Made by a program: the position numbers and the translations under genes. A DNA stretch of 64,000 bases. Origin: Phytoseiulus persimilis (Eukaryota; Arthropoda; Arachnida; Mesostigmata; Phytoseiidae). The stretch's first letter is position 1, and every line of letters begins with the position of its first letter. The notes under the pieces were generated by a model. That model was not told the origin of the DNA and did no database searches. It saw nothing but the letters and a program-made list of their open reading frames with translations. The stretch covers positions 47,426,745 through 47,490,744 of the forward strand of contig CM075102.1 in NCBI GenBank assembly GCA_037576195.1, read 5' to 3'. Below, in pieces: positions 25,409 to 35,910 of this stretch.

Positions 25409-25614
25409 ATGGACACTATTTTCAACAACGACATCGGCTCCGACGACGACGACGTTGAAGATAACAAAGAGCTCCATGGCCGTGGCGTGATCAATTATGG
25501 CACCGGGATCGTGTTCCTTGCTGTGGATATGCACGATTCGCACATCGCGTCCCGAGCTCGCAGCCCGACGGAACCGTTTCGAGCGCAACAACGAGCTCCC
25601 GACCGTTTCCGTAG
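25409..25614 (+). CDS. Probable first exon with acidic N-terminus
   Basis: ATG at 25409 opens 68 codons starting MDTIFNNDIGSDDDDVED and ending in phase 2 at GTAG/GTAGTT. A phase-2 acceptor (GACCCACAG) near 25849 could follow after about 235 bases. The start has an Asp/Glu cluster and no signal peptide, suggesting an intracellular protein. A minus-strand frame covers the same bases. Confidence 0.35.
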
Positions 25615-26777
25615 GTAGTTTTTCTCCCTCCCGAGAGGCTTCCGCGGAATGCTCGACGAACGAAAATTTCATTTTGCTGCTGCTCCGATGCGATTCCGAA
25701 TTGTTTCGATGTTTGAGGACAAGCCTCCTTCCCCGCCGTTGCCGCCACAACCACCGTTTTCGGCGTGATGATTGTCGACGCTTCTTTCGACGCAGCGTGG
25801 AGAGATGGTGGGACCCACAGGCGAAACGAGAAATCGAGGGAGCGGGTGGCGGCGTACAGACAGACAGCCGGACGCACGGACGGAGAAGGTGGCTGGCAAG
25901 CGACCCTTTCACCACCCAGACGATCGTTCACCCTTTGGACCGCACCCATAAGCGGACGGCGATACGAACGCCGAAGAAACGACGACGACGACAATATCAC
26001 CTCTACACCGCAGTCGTTTTCTCGATTGCGTTCACCAAACCTCGGCCTCCCACTCCACTGTTTTACTTCCTTGGCTGGGCGACGTCAATCGGAAGGCGCG
26101 CTTCGAATCTTCCAACATCAACGACCAAGCTCTCCTTCGCTGAAGTTTGGAGTATTCCCAGCGATACTCACTGACAACTATCAGCGAGGGCTGCGGCCCA
26201 GGTCGAAAGTCATCCACCAAATCCAGGCACTGTCCCCTCGATTTGCTGCGTCTCTGTGGACAAACGGTCTAGGCCGATAAGGGGCTGAAACCCGAGTTGC
26301 CCGACAGAGGGTTCGGAACGCGAGGAGCTGCGGAATGGACAGACTGGTAGGCAAAGCATCGCCATTCTCGCCGATAAATGTTGCGTGATGTGGTTTGTAA
26401 AGCGCCCCACTAAACGGCGCGTTGCAATGTTGGCGGCGGCGGCGGCTACGGCGTCTGACCGAATATCGGCGGAAACCGGCGCCGCCGATGCTGCTGGCAC
26501 CATTGAAATGGTGGCGGGCCGGACGGACAGTCAGTCGGTCGGCCAGCAGGCAGACTAAAATAAGCGACTGGGAGCGCGCGAGAGGTTGACCGGGAAAAAA
26601 TCGCCGCTGCATCGATGCCGTCGTGGTCGCTTGTGACGGCGCTGGCGGCGCCGCTGCTGCTGCGAACGACCAGCCGCTGCCGCTGCAGAATCTGGTTTCT
26701 AGATCCGAAGGGAGTGATTCTCTTCAATAAATATCGCGACACGAGCAATCGCTAACAAGCCTGAACCCGGATCGAAT

Positions 26778-27037
26778 TTAGAAGGTCCTTGGACGCCTGA
26801 AGGGTGAAGAGGATCCCGAAATGATCAATGGGCTCGGAATCTTTCTTCGGCGTGGATTCGATTTGAGGTCATCCAGCCTCTCACGATCAGATGTGGTGCA
26901 GGATTTCAGGTACGCGTGAGGGAGATGGGGCGACCTCTCGAGTGTTTCGAAATACTTACATCGCACTGGAATAATGGCGAGCCCGGCTTTGTTCCGCCTG
27001 TTGGACGTCAAACAGCCAAATTACGCCGTTCCGCGAT
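26778..27037 (-). CDS. Last two exons of an unnamed gene
   Basis: Internal exon 27037-26960 (78 bases) is bounded by a strong acceptor (CACGTTCTTGTCGCAG) and a perfect donor (GAT/GTAAGT). Read in phase 2 it gives NGVIWLFDVQQAEQ. A following acceptor (CTCTTCACCCTTCAG) at 26797 gives a six-codon phase-2 ending (tail RPRTF, then stop). Splice quality is the main support; the protein is not recognised and upstream exons are unresolved. Confidence 0.35.
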
Positions 27038-27217
27038 CTGCGACAAGAACGTGGGCAAGCGAAGTATTCACTGCCTAGGCATATCATCGAAAAGCTATTC
27101 CTTCACCAACGTTGACGTAACAAATGATTATTCCTGAGAATCGTGAATATTCCAATAGACCGCCAAACTTTCAATCCTCTGAGGAGGCTCCAATCTGCTG
27201 GAAACGATCTGATACAG

Positions 27218-27407
27218 AGTATCGTTCTATCGTGAATCGCTTTGGCCGAATAGCAAGCTACTGTACCAGAGACTGTATGCACGTTTATCGAAATATCTGT
27301 ATGTTTACGGTGGATCCCTTCGTGGTAGTGGGTTCCGAAATGACACATTATCGATTCTCAATCTACCGGAGCCACTCTCTACCTTAGGGGGAAAAATTCC
27401 GATTACA
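27218..27407 (+). CDS. Possible kelch-repeat exon
   Basis: This block lies between acceptor GATACAG and a strong donor (ACA/GTAAGTCC), phase 2 in and phase 0 out. It encodes YLYVYGGSLRGSGFRNDTL followed by SILNL. The pattern (hydrophobic-YVYGG, then NDTL..LNL) fits one blade of a kelch beta-propeller. A competing ATG frame (27124-27387) overlaps in another register. If real, other kelch blades should lie in neighbouring exons; I did not find them. Confidence 0.28.
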
Positions 27408-28255
27408 GTAAGTCCTGAAGATGGTGACTCATCTGAGCATGACTATATCCCGCTGAGCTCTTACCCATCTTCGTCTCACTGTGTAGAAATTTCAATCATC
27501 CCCGAAGTTTATCGTTGCAAGCGGTCAGATCGACATCGAATTGTTCGATGTTCCTTTTTTCCTCTGTTTGCTCGTCTAATCGTAGTCATGTGAATTTCTT
27601 CCCTCGTTTCCGCTGTCAAATCGCTGTTTCCGTTTTCCGATTTCAGCCGGCGACACGCTCCGAACAACCGCTAGAAGTTCTTTATGTTACCCGTGGCCGT
27701 TGACGACGACGACAACGACTTTCACTCGGGACTTTCTATGGTTCGCCCGCGGTCACAGTTTAGAACGATAAAAAATATTGTCGAACAACCAAGCCCGAGA
27801 ACTTCTCGGTCTCATACTTTCGTCATCCCCTGGAGAAAATCGCCAACCGGGGACGCTGAAGTAGATTCGCGCTCGATCAGCTCCCTCTCATTGATAATTC
27901 TGCATCGAAAGATGAAACGTTCGCGATGCAAGGCTGAGATACGACACACCCATACCAAATTGTGTACATCGTCTAATAAATAGCAGTCGCTCGATTCCGC
28001 ATGAGTTCAGATCGATCTGGCCGACCAGAAAGATGTTCCCTCGATAGCACGCGGATGATTCGACCGACGGAAGCCGGAGTGACTCTGACCCAAATCAAAA
28101 TGAAGTTAATTCGCTTCTCGTTCAGTGCAAGTGCTCTCAATTAATCTCTCATTCAGCCAGCGCACGTTGCCCATTCGACCGAACTCTTCAGGCGCCCCGA
28201 TTGAACTCGGAATGGATTTTTTTTCCCCGATACCGGAACCGTACTGAGCATCCAG

Positions 28256-28693
28256 TGGGGGTTCCCGTCACGAGAGCGGGGCTGGATAACCGTCTCTCGC
28301 ATCGGTTTTGATACGGCGGAAGCCAGTTCTCCTGTGGTCTGGAAGCCTGAGGTCGGCTACCGACGTCCATCGATCTCGTCTGGAATTGAAAATCGTCGTG
28401 GGTCCGCTTTCCTCGAAAAAGTAAATTGTATGCGAGGATTAATCTTTCTCGTGTACTGCGCGACAAAACAGAGACGATCCAACTCGTTCCTCCGTTACGG
28501 ATGCCATACGCTGGATCGGGGAGAGCGAGAGGGACATATCGAGATAGAGAGCGAGGGAGAAGAAGGGGTTCACTCGTGTCCCGATCAAGGGTTTAGCAGT
28601 TCCTCATCACGTCTAGGATCGGACACAAAGGAGTCCTCAGAATCGTCGAAAACCTTCTCGATTCTGCCGCCTGAAGCCAGACGTCTCGCATGA
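28256..28693 (+). CDS. Long terminal exon, unnamed
   Basis: A phase-0 frame of 145 residues follows a pyrimidine-rich acceptor ending ATCCAG and stops at TGA. It has a short hydrophobic stretch (MRGLIFLVYCA) followed by KQRRS, then an acidic and Ser-rich tail (EIESEGEEG, SSSSSRLGSD). This could be a single-pass receptor with a cytosolic tail. The minus strand is open over its first half (28466-28188), so the strand call is moderate. Confidence 0.38.
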   Translation, partial: WGFPSRERGWITVSRIGFDTAEASSPVVWKPEVGYRRPSISSGIENRRGSAFLEKVNCMRGLIFLVYCATKQRRSNSFLRYGCHTLDRGEREGHIEIESEGEEGVHSCPDQGFSSSSSRLGSDTKESSESSKTFSILPPEARRLA

Positions 28694-28831
28694 TGAACCT
28701 CGGGAACCCATTCAATTTACGGAGTTTTTCCATGGCTCGAATGGCGTGGTTTTCCGTGGAACCCGCTGGTTGCCGTCTGCGTTTCCGTGAGCATCAGATT
28801 TTCTCGCAACTACCCAAGTCTGCGCAAGTAA

Positions 28832-29029
28832 ACATGCGAGGCTGACCGGTATCCCGCGCGGCCCATCGTCCGTTGGAAGAATAAACAATTCGGGATCACG
28901 CTATCTTCATTAAGCTCGGCGGGTGCCGTTATCGGAACTCTGGAGTCCAATATTGTCATCAGTAATTCGATTTCTCGAACGCTCGACGCCAGACTATTTT
29001 GGAGCTTATCGCGGCCAAGTTATGATTAG
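28832..29029 (+). CDS. Possible immunoglobulin-like fragment
   Basis: An open 65-residue stretch without its own ATG. It contains Cys, then 12 residues, then Trp (CEADRYPARPIVRW), followed by SNIVISNSISRTLDARL. This resembles the C-to-W core and the later NxLxIxN strand of insect adhesion Ig domains of the Beat/Side type. The second cysteine expected after the last strand is not seen, so the exon may end earlier or the match may be chance. Confidence 0.27.
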   Translation, partial: TCEADRYPARPIVRWKNKQFGITLSSLSSAGAVIGTLESNIVISNSISRTLDARLFWSLSRPSYD

Positions 29030-29224
29030 AACCGTTAATCAGACTGGGCGAGCCGGGGGAGTGACCGACAGACGGAACCGGATATGGAAGTATTCGTTGG
29101 GAATGCATGGGGGAGGTAATGCGACGCAACTTTTATCGATTAGATCCGGGGGATTTCGTTGCGTCCGATAACAGCCAACAGGAGTCACAACCGTTGGTTG
29201 AAACCTAGCGGACAAAGTTTTCTG

Positions 29225-29629
29225 ATGAACCGCATCTTCCTCCCGACCCTTTGGAGGAGTTCCGCTCCCGTGTTAGCTCGATATATGGGTACGGGGTGCA
29301 CTGAGAATAAGGACGCAATCAACCAATCGGAAGATCCCGTCTTCCCAGATCAACTCGTCTGGCGTGAGGAATTCAGTTCCAGAATGGCGGAATACAGCTC
29401 AGAACTCGTTTCCGGGAACGCATGTTCTTTGGATTGGAAGCGGGCAGCGCGCTCCCCCTGTGATGTGTCTCGCCAATCTGAAATCAAGTTCTCCAGGCCG
29501 AACGGTTTGATCTGGGAAAAAGTCTCCGCCGGAGCAGCTCTTCATCCTCAACGCCTCGTGATCCATGGCCGGCGAGCTCCATCGCCTAAACGACGGAAAC
29601 GCCCGTCACGGACCCAGAATGGTCATTGA
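29225..29629 (+). CDS. Single-exon candidate with mitochondrial-type N-terminus
   Basis: ATG at 29225 opens 134 codons. The first 25 residues (start MNRIFLPTLWRSSAPVLAR) are hydrophobic and basic without acids, like a mitochondrial presequence. The remainder is balanced (DPVFPDQLVWREEF) and ends in a very basic tail. A short basic mitochondrial protein, such as a ribosomal subunit, would fit, but I do not recognise it and no family motif is visible. Confidence 0.35.
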   Translation: MNRIFLPTLWRSSAPVLARYMGTGCTENKDAINQSEDPVFPDQLVWREEFSSRMAEYSSELVSGNACSLDWKRAARSPCDVSRQSEIKFSRPNGLIWEKVSAGAALHPQRLVIHGRRAPSPKRRKRPSRTQNGH

Positions 29630-30450
29630 GGCTTGGCGGCAACGTTTTAGCGTTGGACCAACCAGCGGTGGAAGGGATCAGACACCGATTCCGAGAACAT
29701 TCACAAAACTCCGATGAGGACAGAGCGAACAGAAAGAGGGAGAATCGACCCCGCGCTTGTCAGCAACAGAGGTTCCCTCTTCTTCAAATTTAGGACAGGC
29801 GGAATCTGTAACGTGGGGAACTTCAGACTGCTGGGAGCTGCTCTTGGACTCAATGAGAGGCCTTTTGGAAACTCTTTGAGAGGGGGGCAAGGACAGGACG
29901 GAGCAGCTTGATCTGTTTGACTGCCGAAGAATTCATTCGATACTTGAGAATTGAGTTATTTCGATAGCAGATATTGGTGATGTCGTGGGCGTAGTGAGAG
30001 CTCGTTCCGAATTGGCTTGTCAACAACGGCAACAACATGAGGAGAGGCCCATCCTTGTCGATCGTTTGACCGGATGGGTACATTTCGTTAACGTCACTGC
30101 TTCCAAAGTAAGCAGCATCGTGAGCTCACTGTTTCCTCCATTCATTCGAGAGGCAACTGGCGGAATACGGGAATGCGTAGCTTGAACGAAGGTTGATGTC
30201 ACCATCGCCTTTCCAAATTGTACCGCCGGCCGAAATGACATTTGCTATCCTTGACTGCTATTTTCTACTCTGACATTGGATCGGCTATCAGAATCCCGAA
30301 CGATCAGGAATGAGAATATTCAAATGATAGCGTTCATTAGATTTGGATAAAAACGCCGGAACCGACCGCACATCGCGTCCCACTCTTGGAGTTGAAGGCA
30401 AAGCGAGCAAGTATTCCGTTTTCAAAATCTCGACTTCAAAAGAGTGAAGC

Positions 30451-31027
30451 ATGGATGCGGATGCTCATCTACTGGGTGAGGGCTATTTACCGCTGGAGCA
30501 ACAAAGAGGGAGCATTATTTCTCCAGAAATTCCCGTTTCAATGGAAGACGCTAGTCTCCTCGTTGAGCCAACTGGAGCCCAGTTTGAGGCGAATGACGTC
30601 AAATGGTCCAGAATGTCACGACTTGCGGCGTTTTACGTTGCGACTTTTGGGATTTCGACTCTTCTGGTGCTTTGGATTCAAATTGCCTCCACGGCGTGTG
30701 GCTGCCTGACTTCTTGGCTGACTGGCCGCGAAAGCACCAGCAGCGGCCTGGGTCGTTTTCACCCAAAAGGTCCAACGGGTGCTTTGGGTGACCCTCCAAG
30801 CCTCCCCATGTTCCGTCACGGCCATTCTTCTCGTCGAACTTCGTTCAGCGGCAGCGACGGCCGACATTTCATGGCACAAAAACTCGGCTTCGGTCGAGAT
30901 CCCGGCGAGTTTGGCCGCATGTGAAGTTGACATGACATGGTTCGCCGAGTATATAGAGTTGGGCAGTGAAGAATCTCTCCAGGATGCATGCCCCTATTTC
31001 TCTGTCCTTAAAAACCTCAACTTCTAG
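30451..31027 (+). CDS. Single-pass membrane protein candidate, about 171 residues
   Basis: ATG at 30451 has an in-frame TGA two codons upstream. About 53 acidic residues (DADAHLLGEGYLPLEQQ) precede a hydrophobic segment (LAAFYVATFGISTLLVLWI, roughly residues 55-75). Exon 1 ends in phase 1 at TTTGG/GTGACC (30787); exon 2 (30849-31027) follows acceptor ACTTCGTTCAG in phase 1 and ends in TAG. The intron is 61 bases; another phase-1 donor at 30769 would make it 79. The C-terminal part has two cysteines and an acidic tail (AEYIELGSEESLQDACPY). Topology could be type II. No family is recognised. Confidence 0.5.
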
Positions 31028-31074
31028 AGAACCTTCGTCATCGCTCCGTATATTTCCGAGTGATGGTTGTCTCA

Positions 31075-31130
31075 TGGAGAGAGAAAGAGAGATAGACAGG
31101 GAGAGATAGATATATAGCTAAAGAGAGAGA
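31075..31130. repeat. GA/GATA-rich low-complexity tract
   Basis: About 55 bases of GAGA, GATA and TATA repeats just after the stop of the gene ending at 31027. Confidence 0.7.
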
Positions 31131-31912
31131 ATTCACGCTAATTGCTCCGTTCCGTTCGATCAATGGTGCAGCGCGACAGGGTCGAGAGAAAAAAAACTCA
31201 TCGGAATCTCCGAGATCTCAAAATCAACGGGAAACGGAATGGGAGGCGGAGCGGTGGCTCTATCGTAGCGTAACAGCCCAGACTGGCTGCGCGCGGGCAT
31301 TCGGGGGCTGTCAAGCACGCAGGCCGGCAGCAGAAGGGAGGAAAGCAGGCATAGGTTCGACACCCGAAAGATAACAACCTCCTCTAGTTCTCTGGGGAAG
31401 AAGTGGCCCATTCCGCTTTGGGTGCTTATCTTGAAGGATCCTCCTCGAAGATCTTGCCGCGATCGATTCCGCACCAGGTGCATTCCCTGCATTCCGCGAG
31501 TACAGCGCTTGAGCGGGAAAAGTATGGGAGAGTCATCGAATAACGCGATAAGGCGAACTCGTCCTATCAAACTCTTGGGGCTGGGTGGGCTCCGTGAACC
31601 GCCGCTCGGTGCTCCTCTCTTTCTGAATTTTCCCTCCCTGCCTTCCTGGTAGCTCGCTTCTCTGAGGGCAGTCAGCTGAGAGGGCGAAGAAATGACGGCC
31701 GGAGAAAATACTCCTCGCGGTGGGAGGGAGAAAAAGTGCTCCTCTACTCCCGCGGCTGCGGCTGTTCCGCCGGATCGAGTCAACACCCCACCCGTGCTGG
31801 TAGGCCAGCGAGCGAGCAAGCGAACGAACGACCGACCACCTAACCACCTCCCGTCATAGCTTTCCCGTCCGGGAAGCACAGGCGCCCTCAGACCAACGTG
31901 ACCATCGCTTAC

Positions 31913-31993
31913 CTTCTTCCTCACGGGACCGGGTGAATCACTCTGAGAAATCCCGCACCTTGGTTTGTCTGACGCGGGAGCCAATGGGCAAAA
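31913..31993 (-). CDS. Internal exon of an unnamed minus-strand gene
   Basis: An 81-base, phase 0/0 block has a very good acceptor (GATCCTTCCTCCAG) and donor (AAGAAG/GTAAGC). It encodes FCPLAPASDKPRCG and ends VRKK. Upstream on the same strand an open frame (to about 32214) has an acidic region and a hydrophobic stretch (VVMGIVITIQLQLLL). The 274-codon frame that runs through this donor to 31160 is probably intron read-through in part. Confidence 0.33.
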
Positions 31994-32201
31994 CTGGAGG
32001 AAGGATCACGCACGGAGTCCCACACTCGACAGTGAGGAGGCGAGTAGGGATGCCGCCCCGGTCGACTCTTCCTCCTGATATCCAATAGAAGTTGTAGTTG
32101 TATGGTAATGACGATGCCCATTACGACAGAATCGATCGCGTGCCTCGAAGTTCTCCCCTGATGCTCCGCCGAGGTGGCCTCGTTCTCGCCGTTTGTTGAT
32201 T

Positions 32202-32593
32202 GATTATCGTGCAATTCTGCTGCCTGTCAATCTACCTGCCGCCGGCCGCTCGGAACTAAAATGGATTCGCAGCCAGGTGAGGAGTCGAAAAGGAGCGACT
32301 CGCGTCTTCCATCCGCTTCCACGTCTCAGCGATTTGCCCTGTTTGGTACGGACTCGCAATCCGCCCTCGACGACGGATCCACATTCGGCAGGATTCCAGT
32401 CCTGTCGAGGGCGAGCTGCGATCGGAATCAAGCGGATCAGTGGACGAGTTGTCGGACCGGGCCCGAGCCTTCCAAAAATCCCGAACTCCACCAAGCCGAG
32501 CGAGCACGGCGGATTTTTCTCTGCCGAATGAACGCTCTCCTACCTCTTCTCGTCGGGGCTAACTGCGGTGTTCCGTTCTTCTTCCAGCCGTGA
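32202..32593 (+). CDS. Exon pair around a 53-base intron
   Basis: The open frame ending GRSELKWIRSQ reaches a near-perfect donor (CCAG/GTGAGG, 32276). After 53 bases comes a strong acceptor (CGCTTCCACGTCTCAG) at 32329, then a phase-0 frame (RFALFGTDSQSALDDG) to TGA at 32593. An alternative reading uses the ATG at 32261 and a different downstream frame ending in a Ser/Arg/Asp-rich tail. I trust the splice pair more than the exact protein. It probably belongs with the exon at 32742. Confidence 0.35.
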
Positions 32594-32741
32594 ATAGATC
32601 TTCCTAGAGGCTCACAGAGGGAGGTCTTGTTTCTTCGGTTTAGTCACTCGGATGGAGTAGCCACTCCCACAAGAAAAAAAAAACGCGTTTCGTCGACCCT
32701 CCGTGTTCTGTGAGGCGTACTGTTTTTCTCCTTACGATTAG

Positions 32742-33063
32742 GCCTGTGGGCATAAAAAATATGGAAACAGAGTTACCAGTTAATCAGCAGGCCCTCGTAT
32801 TCTGGTCCGACACGAGTCCGAAGACGGAATCGACGGACTCGCACGATTTGAGGGAACTTCCGTCACAGGCATCGGGTCAAGCGTCCGGATTGATATCCTC
32901 GATTGTCTGGGAGGAATTCCTAGGGAGAGTATTGTCGCTTCTCACTTGCGTCCACAAGTATCGAATCGAAATCTCGAGAGACGGTTCTGAGAGGAGATTG
33001 CTAACGATTGCACGCCTCGTGGAGCGGGGACCGGCGATGGATCGAGTCGTTTCTTCCACCTAG
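32742..33063 (+). CDS. Terminal exon, unnamed
   Basis: A strong acceptor (GTTTTTCTCCTTACGATTAG) opens a phase-2 frame of about 107 codons ending in TAG. From an internal ATG (32761) it reads METELPVNQQALVFWSD, with a hydrophobic patch (ISSIVWEEFLGRVLSLL) that could be an amphipathic helix. It may be the 3' exon of the gene at 32202, though I could not match a phase-2 donor with certainty. A 60-codon minus-strand frame overlaps. Confidence 0.4.
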
Positions 33064-34185
33064 ACGTGCGATTGTCGGCTCTCGAAGGGAGAACATGAGA
33101 GAACCGGGAGAGAGGAACTACATTTCCCGTCTGCATTCGATCCCAAGGAGAGTCGGGAACGAGTGAAATGGTTTGGCTGCCGCCGCCGGAACCGCATGTC
33201 TGATAGCTTTCAGGGAACACGACGCGGATTGATTTGTTTGTGGTAACGCTAGAGAACAACCAGTGGGGAAAAAATGCGAGTCGAACAGAAACTCAGAAGC
33301 TCTCGTTCCTATCTCGGTGCACAAAAGCAGCGCCGGTAATGCAAAAGAGAAATAGGGAATCGGTCCCGGCCACTTTAGCGGGTAGTCACATCATAAGACT
33401 GCTCCAGATCCTCCACTTATTTCTTATGTATAGCATTGAGAATTGACTGCCCGCCCTCTAGACATGTAGAAAAACCGACAGATTGACAGACCAATGGTCG
33501 GCAGACTGGCATGCCATTCGTTCCGATTCGATTGCATCCGTTTGTCTGTCCGTCAGGCCGGCCGTGGGTCGGTCTGAAAAACGATTTTCGATTCGGCAGC
33601 TTCTGCGTGCTCGAGATTGTACTGTCGCTCTGCATGGAGTCTGGGAAGAACAACCTGATCGGCGAGAATAGTCGGGACCTGTTTGTTGAACAACTGTGTA
33701 CATAGTCCATTCATGGACCGGTTTCAAATAGGAGTCCCAGATCGAACTTCATCGTCACAAAAGACAGCCCCTGCGGGTCCACTTCCAAGCTTCCAGCTGA
33801 AAGCGAGCTGACCTGAAAACACGTGAACGCTACGAAACAAACTTTCTTATACGTCGTCGTCGTCGTCGTATTTTCCGTTTTCTTTCAAGTGTCCCATTAT
33901 CAGCACTTGCTGCTTCCTCGGTTTGATGTTCTCTTCGATTCCGTGTGACCATTTTCAAAGCGAGATTTCGAGCAGCCAAACGACACAACAGCCTATCAGT
34001 CTTTGAAGTTGGGGCAGCCACTTAGCTCAGCAAGCTTCCGATTGGCTCGTCGAGGAGAAGTGACAACTTTTATCGACCGATGCCTAACAAGGCGGATAAA
34101 GGTGAAACTGGCCAACGAACTTTCAAGAGGAACGCATCCGCGACATTCCATATCGTTTGCTGCCCATCATCAACGACCGACTCGA

Positions 34186-34347
34186 ATGCAGAGGGAGAAA
34201 CTCTTCGTCGTCGGCGCGTTCCTCGTGTCCTACGCTGTACAAACCGATGTTGAGGACAAATGCTGCTCTCGAAGCTCCGGCGACTGCTCTCGCCCATGTA
34301 ACCGTGGCTTCGACGACCTTCGTTCCTTTTTTTTTTATGACATTTGA
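34186..34347 (+). CDS. Secreted Cys-rich N-terminus, RECK-like motif
   Basis: ATG at 34186 opens a frame whose first 20 residues (MQREKLFVVGAFLVSYAVQT) look like a signal peptide. It continues DVEDKCCSRSSGDCSRPC, a double cysteine followed by C-x3-C. That spacing (CC-x6-C-x3-C) recalls the repeated N-terminal cysteine module of RECK, a membrane-anchored protease inhibitor. Only this one module is visible and no later Kazal domain was found, so the family is a guess. A 193-codon minus-strand frame overlaps. The frame ends at 34347 without a clear donor. Confidence 0.28.
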   Translation: MQREKLFVVGAFLVSYAVQTDVEDKCCSRSSGDCSRPCNRGFDDLRSFFFYDI

Positions 34348-35893
34348 TCGGATAACGCGTGCTGATATCGAGCCTTCTGGAGCTATCCGCTTTCAGCGCA
34401 CGGGTACCTCTTCGTTCCTCCGAAGTTGACGTTGAAGAATGGAGGATGGAGTTCCTGGATGTTCGTGGACACAGAGTTGATTTTTTTCCATTTCGATGCC
34501 GAGTGGGAGGTTGCGAACAGAAACGAAACTCCGGCATCGAACAATGGGGAGAAGTTCTTGTAGCGAGCTCATCCCACACGGTAGCGAAGATAAACATTTT
34601 CTTTGCGTCTATCACTTGAATGGACTCTTGTTGTAAGCTGTGTTTGCCCATCCGTTCGATCGTCTGTTCGTCCGTTTTCTGACTGGTAGTGTTCGATCGT
34701 GCAAGTGGAAAAGTGTCTTGACGTCAGTGATCGAGTGGTACAAATATTTAATAACAGCGCCGTTCCAACGAAACCGACAACGGAATCCAAGTTTGCGTCC
34801 ATCACTGCAGAATATGGCGTTTCGCGAATCTCGCAAAGTTTGGGCGCGATTCGTCCGCAGTAACTTTTCGTGAGCAGTGCGATGAAAAGCAGTATTGCTG
34901 CTCGTTCCAGCAGAACGTGTTGAACAATACAGGGAGGAAGATGGGGAGACCGACGGACGGGCACGCCGATGTTTTCTGCTTACCAACCGCGAAACGTGGA
35001 AACCGGAACAGACAGCGAGAGTTTCTGCCCGAGCCCCGCGGAGGCAGAAGTAACACAACGAGAAGTCGCGCAGTCGGCAACTCGGCTTGAAATCAGAAAG
35101 TCCATCCCGGTTACCCGGAATTCAAGCATTGTGTGGGTGATTCGTGGAGAACCGGCTCCAGCGAATCAAATCGGAGAGGAGAATTTGTATCCTCCATCTG
35201 ACGATAGATCCAATCAATCGAGCGCTCTTTCTGAACAAAAGTTCTTGACTTCCGCCGATTGATCTTGAGCTGAAATCGCAGGCAGCTTCCGTGCAGCTTG
35301 CAGCACTTTCCATCTGCGGAATGCGGATTCATCATCCACGACGGTGATGAGGTGTGCATTATTTCCACCGCTCGACTAGCAGACTCTGAGAATGGCTCCG
35401 AACGCTGCTTTGCATCAGACCCCTCAACATTCACGTCCCGTTTGTTCCAGCTACCGCAGAGGAGTGATGAAATGATTGATGCTTCAAATACTACGGCTGC
35501 CGTCTGTGAGGTTAAACGCGATACTTGTTGGCCACTACGTAAATACCGAGCTCGCCTCCGTAGCCCCCCCACTTCGCTGAATGGCGATTGTGCCACGGCC
35601 ACTCGTTCTCCTCCGTGCGTAGACCCCCCAAACAGTTTTTGAGGCCTAGAAAAGCTGCTACTGCATCATGGGACCCCAATCGACGTCATGTTCCCTGAAC
35701 GTGCCCAGCATCCGAAAACGACAGAAAACATTATAGAAACAGCGTACATCTCCCGTCTGTGGCGGAATCTCTGCTCTCAGGACTATAAGTTGATGTACAC
35801 AGTATCGAAATTTTCTTCCGCATAAGAAGGAATGAAACAAAGAGGCGGGGTAGTTATGTTTTTCCCAAGTGCTTCTTGGCGCTCGGTTTGCAT

Positions 35894-35910
35894 TTTATTT
35901 TGTTTTTATT
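35894..35910 (-). terminator. Paired AATAAA polyadenylation signals
   Basis: TTTATT occurs twice on the plus strand (35894-35899 and 35905-35910), giving two AATAAA on the minus strand. They are the first such hexamers downstream of the Toll stop and would imply a 3' UTR of about 1.8 kb, consistent with the AT-richer, weakly coding sequence between. Confidence 0.35.

Noticed and set aside
25497-26174. 225-codon plus-strand open frame
   Set aside because: Arg-rich and overlaps the end of the better-supported exon 25409-25614 in another frame.
31160-31984. 274-codon minus-strand open frame
   Set aside because: Runs straight through a very strong donor (AAGAAG/GTAAGC) at 31913 and is Ser/Pro/Arg-rich in the middle, so most of it is likely intron; only the short exon at 31913-31993 is kept.
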